From Nepenthes gracilis (Eukaryota > Streptophyta > Magnoliopsida > Caryophyllales > Nepenthaceae), in contig BSYO01000026.1 of NCBI GenBank assembly GCA_033239525.1, positions 3,100,001 through 3,164,000 of the forward strand: 64,000 bases of DNA, in the 5' to 3' direction. The notes beneath the pieces were generated by a model. The model saw nothing but the letters and a program-made list of their open reading frames with translations, had not been told where the DNA came from and did no database searches. Numbering within the stretch: the first letter of the stretch is position 1; each line of letters starts with the position of its first letter. A program made the position numbers and the translations under genes. Shown piece by piece: positions 39,288 to 51,200 of the stretch.

Positions 39288-42200
39288 TTTATTTTTTTTA
39301 ATTTTAAAACTCAAATCAATATTCGAGCGATCGAATGGGGCGCACCTTGAGCATTGACCCAATAAGTCCAAATATCATCCAAAATTTTTATAATATTTAA
39401 TTAATTTTTTGTCACACCCAAATTAACCAAAATAATAATAAATAATTTTTATTAAATCGGATAAAAATTTAAAATATTATATTCTCCCCCACTTATAAAA
39501 ATTTTATCCTTAAAATTTAACGAACCTCAAAATTTAACAATAGAGGGATAGTCCTTCCAGATTTTGTCACCATACTTCCAAATCACTTTCTTTGAAAGAC
39601 GATTATTTCTAACGAACCTTAATCATTCGAATCATCCTGATCTTCAACATCTAATACCATTTATCTAAAATCGAGATGAAAACCTTGTTATAAGATAATT
39701 CCTAATCTCCCACAATGGTTATACCCGATTATAACCTATTTCCTCAATTATCGGTACCTAGGAGACATCACAATAATCTACCCAAATTCAAAGATAAGCT
39801 TAATTATTGATTACCTTTCTGACTTAATATAAAATTACCAGCGAACCAACAGGCTCTCACCTTGATACCTCCTAGGTCTCGAAAATGATCTTCCATTGGA
39901 ACTTTAACCCCATTTCAAAACTTCTATGCCAAGGGCCCACATGCTTCTATTGCACTACTCTGATTAACTATTTATCAGAATACTAAGAATCCTCTTACAA
40001 CTCATATCCATTGATTCATATCAAACTTATAGGTTATCTGATAATTATGAACCTAAGAAAAATACTAAAGATATCGATACAACTAAAATAAGGTCCAAAA
40101 TCTCTAGATTTCAATCAACCAAGGCAACACAATCGAAGCAATTATCCAAAACCTCAAACTTGAATACATACCAAATTTATCATCTCGTCGACATACCAGC
40201 AAACCAACCAATCCTCTCCCCATGTATCATCCAAATTACGATGAATGAGTTATTTTAATTTGTCAATTCCACAATTACCCAACAATACTATAATTCTTGC
40301 TACCCTAACACCATCGAAATTGAAACGATAAGAGTTTTTCATCTCATAATTCTATGACCTCACTACTTATGAGGCTATTTTCCGTCCTAGAATCAAAGAC
40401 AGAGCACTCTCTTTTTGCTTAGATATTAGGAGTTACTCAAAATTCATCCTAAAACATCTCACGTTGAGCCTCAAGACATACTTCAACCGAAAACTTCTGG
40501 CGTCCGATTAATAGCAATACTGGTCACCTTCCTTGAAGGACATCGAAACACACCTTCTGATCCTTAAGCAGATTAACCTACTTGCATAGTCACATGATCC
40601 ATTCATCTCTATGACACAACTTCTCAAACCTTGAAAATCACTGGACATAACTCTCTCCATAATCCTTAATCCCTCGAAGACTATTCTTGCATGGCCCATT
40701 CCGACGAATACTGATCGTCTCAAGCAAAACGCCTCACAACGTCACAATCCTCGAGAAGCGCTTATCGGATTACACTTCCTGGTTTAGCTAGATCCAAGAA
40801 AGTCACATACCTTCTAGACATCAACCAATCTTTCTCGAATAACCTATCGCTCCAAACTCTAAGGGATCGCATTCCTACTATCGGAAAAACCACATGCCCA
40901 ACATAACACCTCTCCCAAACTTGCATCCCTTTCGTAATTAAGCACACGACTAATCGTCTTTTGCCATTCATGATATGATCCTCAAATAGGGTTCTCACAC
41001 CCTATTGACTCTAAAAATTCATTAATGAGGCCATCCCAAAAGTACCGAAATACCTTATGGCAAAATACTCAACTGATGTCTTATTGATTCAATACAAAGT
41101 CCTTAAAATTTGGTGCCAATCCTGGTATAACTCCACAACAACCATCAATTTAACGATCAGGAGATGATTTGGGCTAACTATTTCATCTAAGACACATCCT
41201 CAAACACTTACATTACCCAAATACATTGGCGACCACAAAACGACTCCCAAGTGTGGTCTTATAAGTTAACTAATCTTGGCACAAATCCTAATCAGATGAT
41301 ATGCAGAAGAAACAATACTAATTTCGTCACCACTCAAACAACGATACCTCATATTCAAACCTTTCCACCCGATTACGAGATGTCATATCCTCACCATCAT
41401 AGTTCGCGCTAGTATGGTATCTAGCTAACCAAATCATCTTCTGTATCATATTAAGCCCTAATACCACAGGGTAATTAAATCAACCCAACCAATCCTATCT
41501 ATAGACCTAAAAAAGTGTTGTAGACCTCGATACAACTAGTATAGGGCATACAATACCCAAATAAACGAATAGGTTTAAGAAACACCAATGAAATACATAT
41601 TCTGGATCCCATAATAACACATATATCGAAACATCAAGATCCGGGAACCTTATTTCACGCTACGATGGACAACACTTCTATACTTCGTGCCATTATCACG
41701 AAACCTGGATCCATGGTATTAGGCTCCTTAACTGTCCGACCCATGGAATAAGTGCAATATCTATTCATGCGGTCGAACTATCCACTCCAAAAATATGCTC
41801 ACAAAAATCTCACCGAAACAAGATATTCATCCATAAAATATCCAAGAACATATCCGATGATATCCCATTATCCTCGAAACTCATAACCCTTTTTCACGCC
41901 AATCACATCAGGTTGACTTCACATTTTATCTGACCAGGGATAATATTACCTTATCTTCTTCCAAATATTGGATCACCATAATATCATCTTAATTCTCAGG
42001 ATCCATATCTCAACCTCTATAAGATCTGAACTACCCAAAAGTCTTGGCACTAAGGCATCTCCAAATCGATTATAATTCGACACTCTAGGATTCGTTAACC
42101 TAAAAAATTAACTTCAATTTGTACTAACCTCAAGCCATTAATCCCACCTCATCCATCATACTTGATACATAAACCAAACATTCATTCTTAACAAATTACT

Positions 42201-45200
42201 AGCTTGAGGATTTCAACCCAGAGCCGATCAAATATAAACCTCGAACCGAAATCAATTGACGTAGGCCTTGAATCAATATCGATCAATTCAAGTACCAAAT
42301 CAGCACCTATCAAATAAAAACCTCAAGGTGTCTCCTCCCGACCTTACGGTCAACCACTACCATAAATAAACCCCTGTCTAGGACCCATTGCGGTTACTCA
42401 TATCCTATCTGAAGGTAAAACAACGTGGGTTAGGTTACTCTTAGGACGCTAACTAGGACGGGTAAGTAGGACAACCAAACTCAGTCTCTAACTCTAACTT
42501 AATTCAAGTCTAAGCTAGCCATCTAAGGTAATTAAAACTATCCAATCTAACTTAATTGTCCTACGTCTACGTCCACTTATTTGATCAATTTTAATCTATC
42601 TTAAACTATCGCATACGATTCAAATCAAACCAAATGCATCTCTTTTTCTCTGATACCAATTATGACGGACCATATTTTTCTGTCGAAAATTCAGTAGAGT
42701 TTTGTCTATAATACGAATATCTGCAAATAAAAAACCTATATAATCTCCTGTATAATACAAAACACATCCAAATAATCCTAACATCCGACATCAAATAGCA
42801 ACACACAAAACCACATAGGATCCATTCGCCACATACAATTCGTGGCTCCAATGCTATGTATTTAAGCGCAATGTCGGCCCAACAGAGATGCCACTAAGTA
42901 CCTATTATAAACCACAATAACTTACGAAAGTATAATAGATCCAATACAACGGAAACTAAACTATCTAGTTATCAATTATATGTACAGTATACATTAAGAT
43001 TCCAAAAGAAATATAACTATATACAATTTTTTTATGACATAAATAAAACTACAAGTAGCAAGTCTTTGATATGATCTTTCGATCCAAAGCTTAGTCCACT
43101 TCGAAACTCCACGCTATCCCATCGGGTATAATAGACCTGTATTAAATTGAAGATAAGGAGAAGTAAGGGTGAGCCAAAACTCAGTAAGTACATCATATTT
43201 AAGAGCAGTAGACAATATAAGTAAAGTGAAGTAGAAGAAAGATATATAATGATGAAGGAGATGCATAAGCAGGAACATGATCAATTATACTTTTGAGCGC
43301 AATTTTTTTCTCCTTGAAATATAATTTATACATGATTATTCGTATTTGCGGATTAGGGTCAGTAAACCTTACTAACTAAAGGTGTAGGAGGATGAGGAAG
43401 GATCATGATATCCCTCATAATCTAAGGCCGAATGACGTACTCAATGTCCAATAACAAACTTTTGCCTAAAAAAGGCCGAACACTACGTGGTATAGCGGTA
43501 TGCCTACCACATGGTCATACAAGGCCAATAAAATGCTATCCTAACCTTCAACGGTCTAGAGATAGTCATCGTTCTTTCACAGTAATATCCTAAAACTTGC
43601 TAATAGTATGACATATTACAATATGCAGTCAGAGTAATCCTCGAGTTTCTATTATAATGCTAATTGCAGGCCAAGGGGCATTACCTTCATAGTATAATTC
43701 CATGGTCATAGTTTCATGACTTCTTATTCATTTAAGGAAAGGTCCATCACAATTTAATTCACAATATCTCCATCCGGGAGAATGATTTGATCATATATCA
43801 CATTATAGATTTTTCTTCGATTACATATACGATTATTATCTTTCCTTCAAATTTAAATCTTTTTACAAGTCAATTTAGATATACAGACAATATAATACAT
43901 AGGAAGGATTAGAATTTCTTACCACATTATGCAATTATCATTTTGGGAGCCTCCGGAATACATTTCCTTCACAACGGAACACATACATTTTTTCGAGGCC
44001 TACAATTGAACATATACAATTAGACATAACTTTCATAATAATTAATTACGATCGAAGCATGCAAAATTTTCATTTGGCCTCAGGTGAACAGTGCACATGA
44101 ATAGTATCTTGGTTGCACATATCGGATAATTCACAGAATTTCGGGTGTATAATGGGTAAATTATCAAATTTAAGTCATAGCTAATCATAATCTCGATTTA
44201 ATTTATGCATAAAACTCAAAATATGTGCTTAAATGAGGTTCATGCGGGGTGTAGGGTTTCGCGAACAAAAATCCATATTAAACTATCAAATCGAGTATGC
44301 AATCGATAAATTAACTTATGTAAAATATGGATAATGATATTCTAATTCCAATTTATGCAAAAGCCCTAAAAATCCATGGGTAAAATGGTCTGAGCATGGA
44401 TGAACAGTTCCAGGGCCGTTTTTAGAGTTTTCGAACGTTACAAACGGGTCAATACTTATGAAATCGGACACCCAATTGAAGTATATGTATAATTAGAATA
44501 TGATAATTCATAATTGAGGAACAAATAGCATAAAATTCGAAGGGAAGAGGGAGAACCCAAGCTAGGCGCGGGTCTAGGGTTTGGCAAAGCTAAACCGGGC
44601 AAATTGACGAGGAAATCGACAATAAACTATAAATATCTCAAGCAATATTCATAGGTTTTCTATTTTTCATGATTTGAGTGAGTATCCGGGTAATAATACT
44701 GGAAGGGGTCAAACAAAAATAAACAAGAACAGAAGAGAAGGGTATGGATGTACTTACCTCTATCCGCTCTACAATTTCTCTAACTAACTTAAAGTCATAA
44801 TCAAACTCGAGAGCCTCCGTTTTCTCATTTCTTTCTCTTCTCTCTACCTCTCTCTCTCTACCCGAAGCCTCCCTCTCTTCTCGCGTTCTCTCTGCCTCCC
44901 GCGTTCTCTGATTCCCCTTCTAATTCCCCTTCTCCCTGCTACTATGTTATTATTATTATTATTATTTCATTTTTTTTAATTTTAAAACTCAAATCAATAC
45001 CCGGGCGACTAAATGGGCACACTTTGGGCACCAGCCAAACAAATTTAAATATCCTCCAAAATTTTTATAATATCTAATTAATTTTTTATTACACCAAAAT
45101 TATCCAAATAATAATAAATAATCTCAATTAAATCGGATAAAAATTCAGAATATTACACTTACAAGCTAAATTTACATTGTAATTGTTTTAATGAGACTTG

Positions 45201-48200
45201 GTTTTTGTTTTTCTTTTGAGAATAGTGGAATTTGGTTTTATCTAAAAATAATTTTTTATGGATATGGCTTTATTTTTAATGATTTTATGTTGTTAGATTT
45301 AAATTACTATAGTAGTAATGATTAATTTATTTTACTTGACTTTTGCTAATGATGTAAGCACACATATATGGCATGTCCGCTTGCATATAAAGCGAGATAG
45401 GATGATTAAATTAATTAGGAAATGCCTTATAGCCAATCTCACTAAAATCTCTTTACTCACAAGTGAAAGTTGTCTAGTGGAAAAGTTTAAAAGAAAACTA
45501 TTTTAAAAAATATATTTTTCATTACAGTTAGTCCATTATGATATCTATAGTCTAATGAATATAAGGGCAAGACATGGTAGTCTATGTTTCACCACATTCA
45601 TAGATAATTTTACATTGTTCAATTATGTATGTTTGATCTCCAATTAGTTCGAAATATTGGATTGTTTTAGATGCGATATGATTTTGGTTGAGAATCAATT
45701 AGATAGAAGTATAAAAATTCTTAGAACTAATCGAAAGAGTAAATATCTATTTGAACACTTTAACATACACTATAATGAGAAAGATATCAAAAAGCAATTG
45801 ATGATGCCAAAGACAAAATTGTAGAAGCTTGAGATGGTTAGATTAATAATGGCACAAGCAAATACTCCAATATTTTATTGAGGTGATACATTGTTAATTG
45901 TAGTCGACATTCTTAACCGAGTTCTCTTTAAGATAGAACTTTCTACTCTATATGGACTATGAACTGTTGAAAAATCTAATTTGTGTATCTTGTGGCCATG
46001 GGGCTAATTGGATTTTGTTCAAAATACTTCAATTTGTATGGGAAACTAGCTCTAGGGGAAAAACTACATGTTCATAAGATACTCAGAATATTCAAAAGAT
46101 TATTCAGATGAAATAAAAATTAAATCACAGGTTGTAGATTTTATTGAGGATGAATTTCTGAATAGAGGTGAGGTTGAAAGAAATTTAAAATTTTTTGAGT
46201 TAGTTAATTGAGAGGATGATACTTCAAAATACTTAATTGAGAATGAGAAAGAAAATTTTCTTACTCATAGGAAAAGTGGAAGTATCCCATTAGATGATAA
46301 TTTACAACATGGTTAAGTACGTTGAAGTCAAGGTGGTTGCATTCCCTATCAACATTTCGAGATTAAAGGGGAAGTTTTGATGGTTGCTCTGCATAATGAT
46401 GATGAACACAAAATAGTATAGGAATTATTCTCATTTTCTATAAAAGTTGAATAGATTAAAATAATAGATTATAAGGTGGAGTTAACACAATTGAATTAGC
46501 TCTAGGATTTGGTAAATCTATAACTTGGGCGGAAGGCCATTGGAAATAAATAAGTTTTCAAAAGCAAATGTAAGGCGGATGGCATAATTAAAATGTACAA
46601 ATCTTGCTTTACGGTAAAGCATTATACTTAAGAGGATGATAAAGACTATAAGAAAACCTTCTTATTGATAGTGAAGTTTGCCCCTATTCACCCAATTTTA
46701 ACCATTATAGCTAAACTGGATTCAAAATTGCTTCAATTAGATGTTAAAATTACTTTCCTATATAGAGAACTAGATGAAGAGATATATACAGATTAATCAA
46801 TTGGTTTTGTGATAAAATGATAAGAGTACAAAGTATGCAAGCTAACATAGTATATTTGTGGCCTAAAATAATTATCTAGATAGTGGCATTTTAGATTTCA
46901 TAGCGCTATTCTCTTGAATGGGTTTATGATAATTGAAAATGATGTCAAAAAATCTTAAAATAATTTTATAAATTTGTCATTATATGTTGATGACATATTA
47001 TTAGTTGAAAATGACAAGAAGTTAATAGTTGCAACTAAAATGTGTTTATCTTCAAATTTTAAAATAAAGAATATGGGTGAGATTGACTGCATTATGGATG
47101 CAAAGATCTTTAAGGATTGATCTAAAAACTTTTCAATGTGTCTCAAAAAGCCTATAGTAAAAGGTTCAAACACTTTTAGATGTATGATTACAAGTCTATT
47201 GATACTCATATACTAAAACGTGAAAACTTATGCCAGATATATGCCCTGAGGCTTCTCTAACTTACTTTAACTCTAAATTACCAAAAATTTAACTTTGATT
47301 CATTTAAATTGAGCTTCTCTAACTCCCTTTGTCTCTCTTTTCCTCTTCTCCCTCTCTCATCTCTCAAAACTCTACAAAAAATAATAAAAAAATCAATCGA
47401 GGAATATATTTATAATAGAGTAGCGCTAGAGTGCTCGTTAGGCATATGTCAGGCGCTATAGCCAAACACTACAGCGCAAGAGCGTTGCCTTGTAACCATC
47501 AAGTGTCAGCATTCTGTCACAACATGCTTCAGACGTTCCTCTGGTGTGCCTTGAGCGCGTCTAATATGGAATACATGCTCGAGTTCCGCTCAGGCACTAG
47601 TCAAGTACAACTCTTCTGCCCAGAACACGAATGTGCGTGTCGAGTGTCCGTCAGGTATCCATCAATTTGATGTGATTCAATCTAACTTTGACTTTTAACT
47701 CAAATTTCTTACTCATTTAACCTCAATTTAATTATTTTAACTTAATTAATCATAATTATAATAAAAATTTGAAATCGAACCTTACATTTCTTCCCTATTT
47801 ATAAAAATTTTGACAATAAACTTTTACGTACCTCATTAAAAAACAAATGTGAATACGTCTCCCTGATCTCATCTTCTCATTCCCACGTGGCTTTTTCATA
47901 CAAATGATTCCTCCATAATATCTTGACTAATAGAATTACCTTCATCCGAAACACTTGATCTATTTTTCCTAAAATTTGAACCGCTTCATTATTATACTTT
48001 AAGTTTTCATTTATTCTCAACGGTTCATATTTAATAATATGCGATGGATCATGAATATACATCCAAAATATAAACACATTATGATCATCCCTTAAATTTA
48101 GGCGTAAAGCCAATCTATAGGCTTTTTTTTGAGAATTTCAAATTGCCATATAAATCTCGGCTTTAATTTTTCTTTGATCCAAAATCTCAAAATTCTTTCA

Positions 48201-51200
48201 ATGGAAAAGTCTTCAAAAATACGTGGTCTTCAATATTGAAACTCAATTTCAATCTTCTCCAATTAGCATAACTCTTCTATCAATTTTGGGTAACCTTCAA
48301 CTAATCATGAATCAAACAGATCTTATAAGATATCTTTTCCAAAAGTCTCCAATTGTCGATCTCCTTTCAATGAATCGGGGGGGAAATGACATTTCCTTCC
48401 ATACAAAATTTCAAATGGAGCCATATCAATACTTGATTGGTAACAATTATTGTATGCAAATTCGGCCAATGACAAATAATCATCCTATTTGTCTTTCATT
48501 TCTAAAATTGAAGCTCTTAATATGTTTTCTAAAATTTGAATTATTTGCTTTGATTATCTATCTATTTGGAGATGATAGGTTTGTGCTGAATTTCATATTA
48601 TCCCTAATTTTTGATATAAATTTTTCTAAAATTTTGAGACAAACCTTGGGTCTCAATCTAATATAATGGAAGCTAACATACCATGCAATCTATTCACCTC
48701 ATTTATGTACAATCTTGCCATTCGATCTCTAGAGAACGTTATTTAAACAGTTATAAAATAAGTCGATTTAGTGGGCAGATCTATAATTTTCCAAACAGCA
48801 TCATGATTCTTTGGTGTCTTCGATAATTCCATCACAAAATCTATTATTATATCTTCCCATTTCCGGTTAGGAGTTGGCATCGATTGTAACAGGCCGAGTG
48901 GCTTCTTACACTCGGCCTTCAATTGTTAACATATTAAGCATCTTTCCACATATGCTGCTATTGCTCTTTTTATGTTCCGTAATCAAAATATCTTCTTTAA
49001 ATTTTGGTACATTTTGTTAATTCCTTGGTGAATAGTGTATTTTAATCGATAAGTTTTATTCATGATTTCTTCTTTCAATTCTCCGATATCTAGCATACTT
49101 ATTTGTTCTCAAAATCTCAAAACTCTATCTACTCAAATATTAAAGTCTGCCCTAGAATCCCTATTCAAATAATTGGTAATGTTCACAAAAAATGGATCAT
49201 CCATTTGAGCTCCTTTCATTCTTTGTAGAATCTCCGATTGTACCTAAAAATAAGATATTATCATACGCATACTTTGAAAGTGTTTTTTGATATCACATTA
49301 CTTCATACACTCTAGCATTAGTATCTCTTTGATCCGCAAATGGGCTACAGAATTCATCGTTCAACGACTGCTATTTGCCTCGAGGGATGAGGGCAATATT
49401 TAATCGTATGACTGGGTCGGCTGCAATGGAAGTATACTCTTAAGATCTTATAGTATGGCCTTTCTCCATGGGATTTCATGCAATGAGAGCACACGGGCAT
49501 TAATTGTTGAGTGCCTGGTATACACTAGATTTTAGCTCCTTTTTTTCCTCAATCCATTGACTTTGGTCTTTTATGGGATCCTATTGACCCCGGACTTTGG
49601 CCTCCTTTGCTTGGTAGCTTCTTCTCAAAGAATTTCTCTCTTTCTAATTCTCATTCAAACAGGAAAGCCCGTTCTGACACATCTTTATAAGTTCTCAATT
49701 TTAACGTCATCAATTGCTTTCAAATTGTATTATTCAGGCTTTGCAGAAATTTTCTTGTCTTCCTTGCCTCCTCATGACCATGTGAGGAGTATAATGGGAT
49801 AACTCGGTAAATTTGACGTCATATTATACCACCATTTGATTTTCTTGCCTCAAATGAGAAAATTTATCATCTTTTTATTTCTTCAAACTCGTCAAAAAAT
49901 ATTTGTCTATGAAAGCCTCTACCAGCATATCCCAAGGAATTTCTTCGTTTTCCTATCTCATGACTCACTTCATCATCAACCACCAATGGTTCGTTTTTCC
50001 TTTCAGTTTGTAGGAGGCAAACATAACCTTGTCCTCCTCCAAGCATCGAATTATTGTGAAAATATTCTCAATTTATTGGATCCAAATATCAACTTTGATA
50101 AGATTTGGGTTATCCGTGAATTCTGACACCCTCTCATTAGTGAAATGATCATACGCTGTTGTCACCGGATTAGCTATCACCAACTCCGAGTTATGAGATC
50201 ATCAGGCCATAGATTTCATCATGTCTGCCATCATTGCTATTATGGTTAAATATTCCGCTTCTTGGTTGGGGCAAGAGTTAGGTCTAACATTTTCTCCTTA
50301 TCCTGACGATATCTTTCAATCCTATCACAAAATAATTAATCACATCGGATCCTCAAATCAAATAAGATATCCTGCTTATGACTTCTCTGATACTATCTAA
50401 TTTGTCGCATCCCAAATTTTGATCCCGTCATTAATAAATATCAACATTGATAATTATCCAATTAGCATCCAACTAACCATAGACGTGAACTTTACGTCTA
50501 TATCTCGATCGATCAAAATAAAATAATATTAACTGAATACAGGATTTGAAATACCAAATCATCATGTGGCTTCAAGACTGACCAAATTGACACATCGGCC
50601 TTATGTAACGAGTAATGTCGAATCCAAAACATAATTAGAGTATCAAATATAACTGATAACTCAAAATCATAAACCATAACTGACAACTGATATTTGATAA
50701 CTAACTATCGAGTGAATTAACATCTCACGACATCACAAACCACAAATAACATAAATAACATCCATGATCTCATGTTAACTCTTATACATAACCATTGTTC
50801 GATTAATCACAAGCTTTAAGCTGCTGATCAAAAATTTAAATACAATATTAAACATTTCATAACTCTAATTCTAATTCATTTGAACCGATCTTTGTTCAAT
50901 ACAAATCATCTTACAAGTGCTTGAATCTCTCTTCTGAAGGGGTTAGTGAAAAAATAGAAAATAAAATAAGTCAAAAGTTTAATAAGGCATATAATTTTTC
51001 ATAATTCAATATATAATTTTTATTAAAATATATTAAAAACACTGTAAATCAAATTAGATGCAATGAGATGGATTCCCATAACTATTATGTAGGATTTTTA
51101 GATTTATCTTTTTAATACATAGTCAAAATGAGCCATATAAATTCATACTCAAATATGAATTTATTTAGGATTAATGGCCAGTAGGACCTTACCGACTAAA

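Larger units (their letters stand above)
32431..45157 (-). mobile_element. LARD-like non-autonomous LTR retrotransposon with 2.5-kb LTRs
   Basis: The left LTR (32431-33570 plus 38095-39481, about 2.53 kb once a nested copia is removed) and right LTR (42661-45157, 2497 bp) are collinear throughout. The element is flanked by CTTAT (32426-32430) and CTTAC (45158-45162), a 5-bp duplication with one mismatch. On the minus strand, a perfect tRNA-iMet primer-binding site TGGTATCAGAG (complement of 42648-42658) follows the 5' LTR. A purine tract GTGGGGGAGAA (complement of 39482-39492) precedes the 3' LTR. The 3.2-kb interior shows no gag, protease, integrase or reverse transcriptase motifs. Large LTRs plus a non-coding interior fit the LARD class. 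It disrupts the copia element whose halves lie at 31690-32430 and 45158-47220. Confidence 0.82.

Noticed and set aside
40508..40998. Minus-strand open frames in the LARD interior as gag
   Set aside because: They lack any gag or zinc-knuckle motif, are short and are not in one frame.
48223..48666. 147-codon plus-strand open frame
   Set aside because: It is the antisense shadow of the decayed gypsy integrase, which is readable on the minus strand through the same bases.
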